Notes: generated by a model not told the origin, from the letters alone. Counted from the first letter of the stretch, positions 26,644 through 35,359 are shown. The stretch is DNA of 64,000 nt from Oscillospiraceae bacterium (GCA_031262985.1 JAISGQ010000021.1:1-64000); one strand, 5' to 3'. Numbers and translations are program-made.

Positions 26644-26669
26644 AAGTTAATTTAGTATAATTAACTATA
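26644..26669. repeat. Possible scar of hairpin element H
   Basis: AGTTAATTTAGTATA followed by ATTAACTATA equals the right end of the hairpin element fused to the inverse complement of its left end, without the centre. It may be a deletion remnant or a chance AT-rich palindrome. Apart from this, 26544-26769 contains nothing recognisable. Confidence 0.35.
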
Positions 26670-26769
26670 TAAGCTATGGAATCCTCCGTTGCGACAAGAG
26701 CAGATTTTTTGATTGAACAAGTAATTTTCTTTAAAAATCAGCTTGCCGTAAAAATTTTCTAAAACACTA

Positions 26770-26798
26770 TTGACAATGAGAAGTTCCAATGGTATATT
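26770..26798 (+). promoter_or_regulatory. Promoter of padR operon
   Basis: TTGACA, 17-bp spacer, TATATT, directly followed by a 23-bp palindrome that would cover the transcription start. Confidence 0.85.
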
Positions 26799-26821
26799 AG
26801 TATTGTTCCAAGAATAATACT
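26799..26821. promoter_or_regulatory. Palindromic operator, likely PadR autoregulatory site
   Basis: AGTATTGTTC and GAATAATACT are inverted around a 3-nt centre with one mismatch. The palindrome begins at the base after the -10 box and covers the start point, the place expected for a repressor; the first gene of the operon is a PadR-family regulator. Confidence 0.75.
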
Positions 26822-26854
26822 GTTCTAAGAAAACTAATTGGGAGGTATGCCACT

Positions 26855-27187
26855 TTGACTATTCAATTTAAAAAAGGAGTTCTGGAGCTTTGCATTTTGT
26901 CCATGTTAAGCAGAAATGACCACTACGGCTACGACGTGGCGTTCAAGCTTTCCCGCTCCATAGAGCTTGCGGACGGTTCGGTCTACCCGATACTGCGGCG
27001 GCTCAAGCAGGAGGGACGCGTGACGTCATATCTCGAGGAGGCATCGGGAGGTCCTCCTCGCAAGTACTACGCCATTACGAGAGACGGCGAGGATATGCTC
27101 TCGGAGCTGAAGGATGAATGGATCACACTGACAGAGAGTGTCAACGAGATTATAGATAACGGAGGGTATGAGGATGAACAAGAATGA
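26855..27187 (+). CDS. PadR family transcriptional regulator
   Basis: 110 residues, the short PadR class. The winged helix covers about residues 8-85 with KGVLELCILSML, HYGYDVAFKL, LADGSVYPILRRL and RKYYAITRDGEDML. The start is TTG, 9 nt after GGAGG. It overlaps the following gene. PadR-HAAS-DUF4097 trios are a common Firmicute arrangement thought to respond to cell-envelope stress, with PadR repressing its own operon; a palindrome over the promoter start supports that here. Confidence 0.93.
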   Translation: MTIQFKKGVLELCILSMLSRNDHYGYDVAFKLSRSIELADGSVYPILRRLKQEGRVTSYLEEASGGPPRKYYAITRDGEDMLSELKDEWITLTESVNEIIDNGGYEDEQE

Positions 27188-28025
27188 ATTTTTAACCGAC
27201 TTGAACAATTCCCTTATTCGCTTGTCAAAATCAGACAGAGATGATATCCTCCTTGACTACGAGGAGCATTTCAGAATCGGCTGCGAGAACGGAATGTCGG
27301 AGGAGGAGATATGCGACGGTCTCGGAAGCCCTCAGGAGCTGGCGGCAACCTATCTCGAAAACTTACCTCCCGACGCAAAGGGGAAGGCGTATGAACCTCC
27401 CTCAGAGCCTGAGCAGGAGGAGGAGAAAGCCCCCTTCGACAGCGTAAACACCGAACAGACAGCAACCTCCGATTGGGAGGCGCAGACAGCAGACACTCCT
27501 TCGGAAAGTGAGGAGCAGACAGCCCCGCCTACCGAACCAAACGGCGGCTACACCTATCCTCCGCAGGGCGGCGCGGCGAACTACTACGGCGCGGCGGACT
27601 ACAGCAAAGGCGCGGCTAACTACAGCGGCGGACAGCGGCAGACACCACCGCCTCCTCCCGCGCAGGGAGCGACGGCAGGGAGCGGCGAGTCAAGCACCTC
27701 GGGCAACTCCTCCACCGCGGTTACGCTGGTGACAATTGCACTCCTCGTTTTCGTATTTATTCCGCTTGTCTCCGCACTTGCAGGGATATGGCTGGGCATT
27801 ATCGGCACTGCGCTCGGAGTGGCAATTGTCGCGGCACTGTGCGTTATAGGCGCGTTTTTTACCTCCAACGCGGTTGTCGCGGGAGGACTGATAATTTTCG
27901 CCGTGGCGTTTGTCGCACTGACCGGAGTTTTCGGCATACTCGCCTACCAGAGCTTCATCTGGTTTAAGGATTTGTCCGTATACCTGTGGAACGCAGGAAA
28001 GAAATTCATCAAAAGCACCATTTAG
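27174..28025 (+). CDS. HAAS domain (DUF1700-like) membrane protein
   Basis: The N-terminal HAAS domain (about residues 1-65; NKNEFLTDLNNSLIRLSKSD, DYEEHFRIG, LGSPQELAATYL) is followed by a long disordered region rich in Glu, Pro and Ala with YYGAADYSKGAANYSGG repeats, then three or four membrane helices (about residues 175-265) and a short amphipathic tail. HAAS proteins are membrane partners encoded next to PadR. The ATG at 27174, 8 nt after GGAGG, is preferred to 27168; the gene overlaps the end of padR by 14 bp. Confidence 0.85.
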   Translation: MNKNEFLTDLNNSLIRLSKSDRDDILLDYEEHFRIGCENGMSEEEICDGLGSPQELAATYLENLPPDAKGKAYEPPSEPEQEEEKAPFDSVNTEQTATSDWEAQTADTPSESEEQTAPPTEPNGGYTYPPQGGAANYYGAADYSKGAANYSGGQRQTPPPPPAQGATAGSGESSTSGNSSTAVTLVTIALLVFVFIPLVSALAGIWLGIIGTALGVAIVAALCVIGAFFTSNAVVAGGLIIFAVAFVALTGVFGILAYQSFIWFKDLSVYLWNAGKKFIKSTI

Positions 28026-28094
28026 GAAGAATTTGAGTATACTATAAGTATTTATACTCCAACATATTACAATACAGAAAGGTGAGATTACAAT

Positions 28095-29030
28095 ATGAAA
28101 AAACTGGTATGGGCAATCGTGCTGTTTTTCGTCTTTATCCTCTGCGTCGTGACAGGCTCGATAATTTTCGCGTCACAGGGCAACTATCTGGCGGATGAGA
28201 TAAAGACGGCGGCGGGCAAAGCGAACTTCCCCGACATAGATATACCCGACGTGGTAGTTCCCGACATCAATATTCCCGCAATCCCCGACACAGCATCCGA
28301 CACGGCGACCGACTACAGGGAGGCGAGTGCTTCCTTCTCCGGCAAGAACATTTCCTACCTTGAAATTTCCGATGTCTCGTGCCGACTTGAGATTCTCAGC
28401 ACGGATAAGGACTACATCTACGCCGAGTATAAGGGGCAGTATCCTACCGATTCGGCGGCAGGGTCTTCCCTCCCCATCAAAATTTCCGAAAGAGGAAAAT
28501 CGGGCGAGATAGATTTGGTGTATCCGAAAGGCTACAGGATAAAGGACTACAACAAGGGAGCGGTACTCCGAGTGTACATCCCGAAGGGAAGTAAGCTTAC
28601 GGAGCTTGAGATAAGCGGCAATGTAAGCGAGACTACAATCGAGAGCGGCATGGAGTTCGGCACTCTCTCGATAAGTGAGTCGGTAGCATCGGTCAATATC
28701 AGCGGCATCACAGTTGACAGACTGGAGATAGAGGACTGCGTGGCGGCTGTGAAGCTTCAAGACTGTACTGTCAAAAAGAGCTTTGAGATAAGCGAAAACA
28801 TGACGGCTGTAGTTATTACTCTCGTAAACGTGCCTTCCGGCAACTGCTCCGTTGAGGAGAACATGGGGAGCATTGATATAACACTTCCCGCTGCCGCGAA
28901 AAACTCTCTCAGAATAGTCAAGCGGAGGAACACAGGCGCAGTCAGCAGCTACAATTATGAAGGCGCGGCGGGCAATCCCTCCATCACTATTTCGGAGAAT
29001 ATGGGAACAATAGCCATAAAGGCGAAGTAG
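28095..29030 (+). CDS. DUF4097-type beta-helix/adhesin-like membrane-anchored protein
   Basis: A membrane-anchored protein with an N-terminal helix (about residues 3-27) and an extracytoplasmic domain. From residue 90 onward short beta repeats follow one another (ISYLEISDVSCRLEIL, LTELEISGNVSETTI, LSISESVASVNISG, RLEIEDCVAAVKL), the pattern of DUF4097 putative adhesins. An odd stretch of D-I-P / V-V-P-D-I repeats lies near residues 47-62. It completes the padR-HAAS-DUF4097 operon. A 7-bp inverted repeat GAGTATA..TATACTC (28036-28057) lies in the gap before it. Confidence 0.85.
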   Translation: MKKLVWAIVLFFVFILCVVTGSIIFASQGNYLADEIKTAAGKANFPDIDIPDVVVPDINIPAIPDTASDTATDYREASASFSGKNISYLEISDVSCRLEILSTDKDYIYAEYKGQYPTDSAAGSSLPIKISERGKSGEIDLVYPKGYRIKDYNKGAVLRVYIPKGSKLTELEISGNVSETTIESGMEFGTLSISESVASVNISGITVDRLEIEDCVAAVKLQDCTVKKSFEISENMTAVVITLVNVPSGNCSVEENMGSIDITLPAAAKNSLRIVKRRNTGAVSSYNYEGAAGNPSITISENMGTIAIKAK

Positions 29031-29054
29031 TGTAAATTAATCAGCATACGTCTT

Positions 29055-29162
29055 ATATAGTTAATTAACTTAGAAAACACCAAGAAAACACGGGCGAAAA
29101 GCTTTGATTTATGTGGTTTTCGACCGTGGAGGCTTGATTGTTTTCTTGTTAATTTAGTGTAC
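29055..29162. repeat. Hairpin element H, copy a
   Basis: About 105 bp. Conserved ends TTAATTAACTTAGAAAAC and GTTTTCTTGTTAATTTAG form the outer stem; the inner stem here is ACGGGC/ ACCGT-like with the loop GAAAAGCTTTGATTT. No coding capacity. One of six copies in the window, all outside genes. Confidence 0.85.
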
Positions 29163-29178
29163 ATCCCCCAAAGGAACT

Positions 29179-29230
29179 GGAAGTGCCGCGGAAACATTGA
29201 GTTTCTGCGGCACTTCCTGCTGTTTATTTT
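29179..29230 (+). terminator. Intrinsic terminator after DUF4097 operon
   Basis: GGAAGTGCCGC-GGAAAC pairs with GTTTC-TGCGGCACTTCC, a 16-bp near-perfect stem with a 5-nt loop; TGTTTATTTTA follows. Confidence 0.8.
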
Positions 29231-29326
29231 ATGTAAATTCTTGAATTGTCAATCATTTATGATAAAATGGAATATAATGGAAGTGACATATACTACTATA
29301 CCATATTTAATTAGGAGATGATTGCT

Positions 29327-29839
29327 TTGTTTAAGGAAATAAACATATCCGATTTAGAGGTCAACCCCTTCGAGGCAGTGGGGAAGCAGTGGATGCTAAT
29401 CACTGCGGGGAACAGCGAAAAGTGCAACACAATGACGGCAAGCTGGGGAGCAATGGGAGTTATCTGGAACAAGAACACCGCTACCTGCTATGTTCGCCCG
29501 CAGAGGTATACCCGCGAGTTTATCGACAGCGAGGAGTACTTCTCCCTCAGCTTTCTGCCGGAGGACAGCAGGGCGGCTCTCTCGCTTTGCGGCTCGGTCA
29601 GCGGACGCGACTGCGACAAAATTAAGGATGCGGGGCTGACCGCCCTGTTCGACTGCGACGCGCCGTATTTCGCCGAGTCGGAGCTGATTCTTATCTGCCG
29701 CAAGCTCTACAAGGGGGAGATTGCCCCCGAGGGCTTCATTGATCCCGCGATAGACGGCAACTACGCGCAAAAGGACTACCACTACATCTATATCGGCGAG
29801 ATAGTAAAGGCGCTGGTTAAATTGACAGGTGACAAGTGA
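29327..29839 (+). CDS. Flavin reductase family protein
   Basis: About 170 residues with the FMN-binding split-barrel pattern: NPFEAVGKQWMLITAG, CNTMTASWGAMGVIW, TATCYVRPQRYTREFID, YFSLSFLP and, at the end, DYHYIYIGEIV. Such proteins bind FMN and reduce flavins or act as small oxidoreductases; the substrate is open. An ATG at 29318 is directly attached to AGGAG, so the TTG at 29327, 9 nt away and giving MFKEINISDL, is more likely. It lies just upstream of the hydrolase gene. Confidence 0.85.
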   Translation: MFKEINISDLEVNPFEAVGKQWMLITAGNSEKCNTMTASWGAMGVIWNKNTATCYVRPQRYTREFIDSEEYFSLSFLPEDSRAALSLCGSVSGRDCDKIKDAGLTALFDCDAPYFAESELILICRKLYKGEIAPEGFIDPAIDGNYAQKDYHYIYIGEIVKALVKLTGDK

Positions 29840-29894
29840 CAGTTGACAGTTAAATGAGCGGCGGGGACAAATACAAAAAAACGGAGGCACACAT

Positions 29895-30704
29895 ATGTTT
29901 TGGAGAGCTAAAAACGGATTGCTTCATCTTGAAAATTCCGATATGCACTACGTTTCCTTCGGGAAAGGCAAAAACACGCTTGTCATGCTCCCGGGACTGG
30001 CGGACGGAGTGACCACAGTCAAGGGCATGGCGATACCGCTGGCACTCCAAAACCGCATATACGCAAAGGACTACAAGGTGTATGTTTTCAGCAGGAAGAA
30101 CGACATATCGGAGGGCTACTCCACGAGAGATATGGCGAGAGACCAAGCGGCGGCAATGGCGGCTCTGGGCATAAAAAAGGCGTGCGTGCTGGGCGTTTCT
30201 CAGGGAGGAATGATTGCGCAGCACCTTGCCGCGGACTACCCTGAGTTAGTGGAAAAGCTTGTGCTCGCCGTAACTCTCTCGAGGCAGAACGATATGGTCA
30301 GAGAGGTAATCGGCGGCTGGATAGCTATGGCGGAAAGAGCCGACTACAAATCCATCATGATTGACATCTCCGAGCGGTCGTACTCCGAGAAGTACCTCTC
30401 GAGGTACAGGTTGCTCTATCCGCTTTTGGGTAGGATAGGAAAGCCCGATGATTTCAGCAGATTCATCATTCAGGCAAACTCGTGTATCTCCCACGATTCA
30501 TATGAGGAGTTGTCGAAGATAGTCTGTCCTACCTTGGTTATAGGAGGAGATTGCGACAAGATTGTCGGTCCTGAACCCTCCCGAGAACTGGCGGGAGCTA
30601 TAAAAAACTGCAAGCTTATAATGTACGAAGGGCTTGGTCACGCGGCATACGAGGAGGGCAAGGACTTCAACCAAAGAGTACTGCAATTTTTGAAAAGCGA
30701 ATAG
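29895..30704 (+). CDS. Alpha/beta hydrolase
   Basis: 269 residues with the classical fold: oxyanion region VMLPGLADG near residue 37, nucleophile elbow GVSQGGMIAQ (Ser about residue 101), the acid in IGGDCDKIVGPE and the catalytic His in GLGHAAYEEG close to the C-terminus. It could be a carboxylesterase or lactonase; the substrate is unknown. GGAGG lies upstream of the ATG. The last 61 bp plus the terminator behind it are duplicated at 31763-31883. Confidence 0.9.
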   Translation: MFWRAKNGLLHLENSDMHYVSFGKGKNTLVMLPGLADGVTTVKGMAIPLALQNRIYAKDYKVYVFSRKNDISEGYSTRDMARDQAAAMAALGIKKACVLGVSQGGMIAQHLAADYPELVEKLVLAVTLSRQNDMVREVIGGWIAMAERADYKSIMIDISERSYSEKYLSRYRLLYPLLGRIGKPDDFSRFIIQANSCISHDSYEELSKIVCPTLVIGGDCDKIVGPEPSRELAGAIKNCKLIMYEGLGHAAYEEGKDFNQRVLQFLKSE

Positions 30705-30764
30705 AGCGAACAAGAAGGTGACATCCCGATGGAAAACTCCGTCGGGATGTTTGGCTGTGGAGGG
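30644..30764 (+). repeat. 121-bp direct duplication, left copy (hydrolase 3' end plus terminator)
   Basis: The sequence from GGCATACGAGGAGGG through GGCTGTGGAGGG recurs at 31763-31883 with only a few substitutions. The two copies flank an AT-rich insertion of about 1 kb that carries the YfbU-like gene. Confidence 0.92.
30722..30753 (+). terminator. Terminator of the hydrolase gene
   Basis: CATCCCGATGGA and TCCGTCGGGATG form a 12-bp stem (one G-T pair) with an AAAC loop and TTTGG behind it. The copy at 31841-31869 has a perfect stem. Confidence 0.75.
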
Positions 30765-30901
30765 AGGAAGTGAAAGACTAAAAGAAAAGGCGCGGCGGTT
30801 AAGCCGCCAATATTTTATAATGTCGCAAAATGCCGTATTACATTTATAATTTATCACTTATCATTCATCAAATTAAATCCGACATATTCAAATATTTAGG
30901 G

Positions 30902-30931
30902 TTGAAATTGGGGCTATTTCTGTGATATAAT
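30902..30931 (+). promoter_or_regulatory. Promoter of YfbU-like gene
   Basis: TTGAAA, 18-bp spacer, TATAAT, about 50 bp before the GTG start codon. Confidence 0.7.
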
Positions 30932-30984
30932 TGCACTGGTAGTTCAGTTCAAAAACACCAATCAAAAGAAAGGAGGATGATATT

Positions 30985-31518
30985 GTGAAATTAACTCAAG
31001 TTGAAAGGCAAATTCTTTATAATCAGTATAAAATTTTAAGTATTCTTTGTCCTGATAACAAAAATTGTTATGAGGAAAAAATGAATATTCTTCACAATGG
31101 ATATACAAGTTGCTACGGAAGCGACATAGTTAATGTTGATGGAGATGAAATAGACGAAACGGAATGTCGATTTGTTGAGGATGTTTTATTTATGTATCGA
31201 AGTTTGTATGATTCGTATAAAAAACTTGCTGATAAATCTGGTATTTCTGAGGAAGCGGTTAAGTTTGACGGTTTTGATTGTAACAATGAAGGTAAGCATT
31301 ATAGCTTTGCCGCTTTTTTAACTAAAGAAAGAGATGAGTGGAGCGAATTTAAAACTTGTAATACTAATAGCCACGCACATAGAGTGGAGCTGTATGAACA
31401 AATGCTCGCTGTTTATAAAAGTTTACCCAAATCCCAGTACTTAAGTAAAGAAGACATTATAGCGATTATAAATTGTTCTAACAGAAAAATAACGGTTAAT
31501 TACCAAAGTAAAGTCTGA
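30985..31518 (+). CDS. YfbU family protein
   Basis: 177 residues whose beginning LTQVERQILYNQYKILSILC aligns with the YfbU start (T-x-AQRLILSNQYKMM); further matches are the central VLFMYRSLYDSYKKL, VKFDGFDCNNEG-HY (YfbU FLGFDAATEARY) and the end SLPKSQYLSKEDIIAIIN. YfbU is a cytosolic protein linked in E. coli to stress and cell-death phenotypes, with no settled mechanism. The gene is markedly AT-rich against its neighbours, has its own promoter, starts with GTG behind AAAGGAGG, and lies between two copies of a 121-bp duplication, so it was probably acquired by transfer. Confidence 0.8.
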   Translation: MKLTQVERQILYNQYKILSILCPDNKNCYEEKMNILHNGYTSCYGSDIVNVDGDEIDETECRFVEDVLFMYRSLYDSYKKLADKSGISEEAVKFDGFDCNNEGKHYSFAAFLTKERDEWSEFKTCNTNSHAHRVELYEQMLAVYKSLPKSQYLSKEDIIAIINCSNRKITVNYQSKV

Positions 31519-31540
31519 CTTATACGACTAATATACCGCC

Positions 31541-31756
31541 AATGGCTACCGCTTTGTCGGAAAAGATATTGAGGTGCTAAAACATTGCACCGACTTAAAA
31601 GTTCTCGACCTTGGTAACAATTAGATTACTAATATCTCAGTAATAGGAACACTGACCAATTTCGAAATTCTTATTAACGAGATAAAAGATATGACCCCCA
31701 TACCGGACTAAAGAAATTTTTGAATTTGAACTACTGCCACTACTACAATAATGATA
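31541..31756 (+). pseudogene. Leucine-rich-repeat protein remnant
   Basis: The frame from 31541 reads NGYRFVGKDIEVLKHCTDLK, then VLDLGNN, a stop, ITNISVIGTLTNFEIL, and after a shift GLKKFLNLNYCHYYNN. This is the L-x-x-L-x-L-x-x-N periodicity of leucine-rich repeats, broken by stops and frameshifts. It lies between the YfbU-like gene and the right copy of the duplication. Confidence 0.6.
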
Positions 31757-31762
31757 TGTCTT

Positions 31763-31883
31763 GGCATACGAGGAGGGCAAGGACTTCAACCAAAGAGTAC
31801 TTCAATTTTTGAAAAGCGAATAGAGCGAACAAGAAGGTGACATCCCGACGGAAAACTCCGTCGGGATGTTTGGCTGTGGAGGG
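31763..31883 (+). repeat. 121-bp direct duplication, right copy
   Basis: Second copy of the hydrolase 3' end and terminator (left copy 30644-30764). Its terminator stem CATCCCGACGGA/TCCGTCGGGATG at 31841-31868 is perfect and isolates hisS from the insertion. Confidence 0.92.
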
Positions 31884-32064
31884 GAGGAATTTAGTTGACA
31901 GGGGAGGCGGGGAGAGCGAGATGCCTGTCAACCTGCAATAAAATTTGCACGGTTTCTCTATATACTATTGCTTTTATCCTCAAAAACGTATAAAATTTAT
32001 CTTTAGGATGAGAACGGAGACGGGAGTATTTCCCCTTTCGTGAAAAATCAGAATGGAGATTAGT

Positions 32065-33459
32065 ATGAAGATTATTACTGCCGTAAAGGGAATGCAGGAT
32101 ATGCTCCCCGGAGACGCCGAAAAGTGGAAGTTTGTGGAGACAATATGCAAGAACAACGCACAGCTCCACGGATTTTCCGAAATCAGAACTCCCGTAGTCG
32201 AGAGTACGGAGCTGTTTCTGCGCGGAGTGGGCGAAACCACGGACGTTGTGCAGAAGGAGATGTACACCTTCGAGGACAGAGGCGCGAGGAGTATAACTCT
32301 CCGCCCAGAGATGACGGCGGGAGCGGTCCGCGCGGCAATCGAACACGGGCTTATCCGCGATTCGCTTCCCGTGAAGGTGTTCTACATAGCCTCCTGTTAC
32401 CGCGCGGAGAAGCCGCAGGCAGGCAGACTGCGCGAGTTCCACCAGTTCGGCGTGGAGATGTTCGGCACGTCTGCTCCTCAGGCGGACGCGGATGTAATCT
32501 CGATAGCTCGTGAGGTTATCGACGATTTGGGCATAGACAATGTGTCGCTGGAGCTTAACTCCATCGGCTGTAAGGAGTGCCGCTCGGAGTACCACGTAAA
32601 GCTCCGCGAGTACTTCAGGGCGAACGAGGACAGGCTGTGCGAAACCTGCAAGAGCCGCTTGGAGAGAAACCCCATGCGTATACTCGACTGCAAAAGCCCC
32701 GTGTGTCAGGGAATATGCGAACACGCGCCGCTGATGATAGACAGCATTTGCCCCGACTGCCGCGAGCATTTTGAGGGAGTTAAGTCATGCTTAGACGCAA
32801 TGGACATAGAGTACTCAATCAATCCTAAGATTGTTCGCGGGCTTGACTACTACACAAGGACGGTCTTTGAGTTTGTCTCAAAGGACATAGGAGCGCAGTC
32901 CACGGTGTGCGGCGGCGGTCGCTACGACGGCTTGTTCGAGGAGGTGGGAGGCCCGAAAATGCCCTCCCTCGGCTTTGCCATGGGGCTTGAGAGAATACTG
33001 CTCACCATGGAGGCGCAGGGGATTGAGTTCCCTCCGCACGACCCTCCTCTCCTATACCTCGCGCCTGTGGGCAAGGCGGCTACTGCACTCTGCGCTAAGA
33101 TTGCCCGCGAGATACGCATGAGCGGGGTGACGGCGGAGTACGACATGGTGGGACGCTCGGTCAAGGCTCAGATGAAGTACGCCGACAAAATCGGAGTGCT
33201 CTACACAGTCGTAATAGGCGACGACGAGATAGCCGCAGGCACTGCCAAGCTCAAAAATATGGAGGACGGCGAGGCGGAGGAGATACAAATTGACGCGATA
33301 GCCGACCGCGTGTGCGAGATAGGGATAGGCGGCTCGTTCGGGCGGCTGACCGAACTGCTCGAAGGATTCTCAGCTATGGGGAATTTGGCCGAGATAGCGG
33401 GAGCGGAAGAAAATCCGCTTGATTTGACTGGGCTACTGGATTTTGAGGACAAGGAATAA
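32065..33459 (+). CDS. hisS: Histidyl-tRNA synthetase
   Basis: Class II synthetase that charges tRNA-His. Motif 2 with CYRAEKPQAGRLREFHQFG, the HisRS-specific GLDYYTRTVFEF and GGGRYDGL motifs, and motif 3 SLGFAMGLERIL are in order; the C-terminal anticodon-binding domain covers about residues 330-425, followed by an unusual tail of about 35 residues. The ATG at 32065 (MKIITAVKGMQDMLP) has GGAG upstream. aspS follows 22 bp later, the usual hisS-aspS pair. No T-box was recognised before it. Confidence 0.98.
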   Translation: MKIITAVKGMQDMLPGDAEKWKFVETICKNNAQLHGFSEIRTPVVESTELFLRGVGETTDVVQKEMYTFEDRGARSITLRPEMTAGAVRAAIEHGLIRDSLPVKVFYIASCYRAEKPQAGRLREFHQFGVEMFGTSAPQADADVISIAREVIDDLGIDNVSLELNSIGCKECRSEYHVKLREYFRANEDRLCETCKSRLERNPMRILDCKSPVCQGICEHAPLMIDSICPDCREHFEGVKSCLDAMDIEYSINPKIVRGLDYYTRTVFEFVSKDIGAQSTVCGGGRYDGLFEEVGGPKMPSLGFAMGLERILLTMEAQGIEFPPHDPPLLYLAPVGKAATALCAKIAREIRMSGVTAEYDMVGRSVKAQMKYADKIGVLYTVVIGDDEIAAGTAKLKNMEDGEAEEIQIDAIADRVCEIGIGGSFGRLTELLEGFSAMGNLAEIAGAEENPLDLTGLLDFEDKE

Positions 33460-33481
33460 GTGATAAAAAGGAGATTTTAGT

Positions 33482-35266
33482 ATGGCGGAAACTATAAAAG
33501 GCATGAAGAGAACAGGCTACTGCGGCTCGTTTACCGCAAGCGACATAGGCAAAGAGGCTGTAGTGTTCGGCTGGGTGGCAAAGCAGAGAGATAAAGGCTC
33601 GCTGATTTTTATCGACCTGCGCGACCGAACAGGCATAGTACAGCTCGTTTTCGACGAGAACACAGACAAGAATATCTTGGAGACGGCGGCAAAGTGCCGC
33701 TCCGAGTTTGTTCTTGCGGCGGCGGGTACTGTACGCGAAAGAAGCGCGAAGAATCCCGACATAGCCACAGGAGATGTGGAGATTTTTGTCACAGAACTGA
33801 GGATACTCAACGCTGCGATTACTCCTCCCTTTGAGATTGTAGACGGCTGTAAAACCGCCGAGGAGATACGCCTAAAGCACAGGTATCTCGACCTTCGCAG
33901 ACCTGAGCTGATGAACAAAATCCTCCTCCGCCACAACGTCATGCAGGCGACGAGAGAGTATTTTTCCGATAACGGATTTATTGAGATAGACACTCCTATG
34001 ATGATACGCTCCACACCCGAGGGGGCGCGTGACTACGTAATCCCCAGCCGCGTACATAAGGGGAGTTTCTACGCACTGCCGCAGTCTCCGCAGATGTATA
34101 AGCAGCTGCTCATGGTGTCCGGCTTCGACCGATACTTCCAGCTCGCACGCTGCTTCAGAGACGAGGATCTGCGTGCAGACCGCCAGCCGGAGTTTACTCA
34201 GATTGATATAGAGATGTCGTTTGTGGAGATGGAGGACGTCCTCTCCATAGGCGAGGGATATGTGAAGCGGCTCTTCAAAAACGTGATGGACACCGACATC
34301 CCCATGCCGCTCCCCCGCCTCACATATAAGGATGCAATGGAGCGTTTCGGCTCTGACAAGCCCGACACGCGCTTCGGCATGGAGATTATAAATCTCTCGG
34401 AGCTTGCCGCCGGTACAGACTTCCCCGTGTTCAAAAACGCGCTGGAGGAGGGCGGCAGTGTACGCGCGATAGTCGCCGAAAACGCGGCGGCTGTCTACTC
34501 CCGCAAGGAGCTTGACAAGCTGACCGAATACGTCAGAGGAATCGGCGCGAAGGGCTTGGCGTGGGTTCGTTGGGCGGAGGAAAAGCCTGCCTGCTCCTTC
34601 GGAAAATTCATGTCGGAGGAGCAAATGGACGCGCTTATCGCTGCTACAGGAGCGAAAAAGGGCGATGTAGTGCTCATTGTCGCAGACAAAAACAGCACCG
34701 TTCTCTCCGTGCTTGGTTCACTCAGAAACACGGTGGCAAAGCGGCTTGAGATAATCCCCGAGGGGTGGAATTTCCTTTGGATTACCGAGTTCCCCTTCTT
34801 TGAGTACAACGAGGAGACGGGCGGCTACGACGCTATGCACCACCCGTTTACCTCTCCTATGGACGAGTGTATCCCCTATCTCGACAGCGACCCCGCCTCT
34901 GTGCGCGCTAAGGCGTATGACTTGGTACTCAATGGCGTGGAGCTGTCAAGCGGCTCGATACGGATTACCGACCCCGAACTACAGGCTAAGATGTTCTCCG
35001 CGCTGGGCTTCTCGGACGAGGAAGCGGAGGAGAAGTTCGGCTTCCTCACAGGGGCGTTTCGCTACGGCGCGCCTCCCCACGGAGGCTTGGGAATCGGGCT
35101 TGACCGTCTGGTCATGCTCATGAGCGGCGCGGAGTCGCTGCGCGATGTGCTTGCCTTCCCGAAAATCAAGGACGCGAGCGAGGTCATGACGCAAGCTCCC
35201 GCTGAGATTGACGCCGTCCAACTCGCGGACTTGGGCATTACGGTGACAGGTACAGTTGACAAGTGA
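33482..35266 (+). CDS. aspS: Aspartyl-tRNA synthetase (bacterial type, possibly non-discriminating)
   Basis: 594 residues, the bacterial-type AspRS: N-terminal OB domain, motif 1 around EIDTPMMIRSTPEGARDY, motif 2 FRDEDLRADRQPEFTQ, the GAD insertion domain, and motif 3 GLGIGLDRLVML. Because gatCAB with a T-box is also present, this enzyme may charge both tRNA-Asp and tRNA-Asn, the latter being amidated afterwards; that would need absence of asnS elsewhere in the genome. GGAG lies upstream of the ATG. It forms a unit with hisS. Confidence 0.97.
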   Translation: MAETIKGMKRTGYCGSFTASDIGKEAVVFGWVAKQRDKGSLIFIDLRDRTGIVQLVFDENTDKNILETAAKCRSEFVLAAAGTVRERSAKNPDIATGDVEIFVTELRILNAAITPPFEIVDGCKTAEEIRLKHRYLDLRRPELMNKILLRHNVMQATREYFSDNGFIEIDTPMMIRSTPEGARDYVIPSRVHKGSFYALPQSPQMYKQLLMVSGFDRYFQLARCFRDEDLRADRQPEFTQIDIEMSFVEMEDVLSIGEGYVKRLFKNVMDTDIPMPLPRLTYKDAMERFGSDKPDTRFGMEIINLSELAAGTDFPVFKNALEEGGSVRAIVAENAAAVYSRKELDKLTEYVRGIGAKGLAWVRWAEEKPACSFGKFMSEEQMDALIAATGAKKGDVVLIVADKNSTVLSVLGSLRNTVAKRLEIIPEGWNFLWITEFPFFEYNEETGGYDAMHHPFTSPMDECIPYLDSDPASVRAKAYDLVLNGVELSSGSIRITDPELQAKMFSALGFSDEEAEEKFGFLTGAFRYGAPPHGGLGIGLDRLVMLMSGAESLRDVLAFPKIKDASEVMTQAPAEIDAVQLADLGITVTGTVDK

Positions 35267-35283
35267 CAGTTGACAGTTGACAG
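35252..35283. repeat. TGACAGT-type short tandem repeat after aspS
   Basis: Iterations of GACAGTTGACA overlap the aspS stop codon. Confidence 0.65.
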
Positions 35284-35359
35284 GCGTTTTATCTTATTGG
35301 ATTTGTTGCATATTGTTCACTATACGGTTCTAATTTAAAATGGTACAGAGGTGGTAGTA

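Noticed and set aside
31900-32064. T-box or his leader upstream of hisS
   Set aside because: No TGGNACCGCG sequence, no stem I and no His-codon leader peptide were seen.
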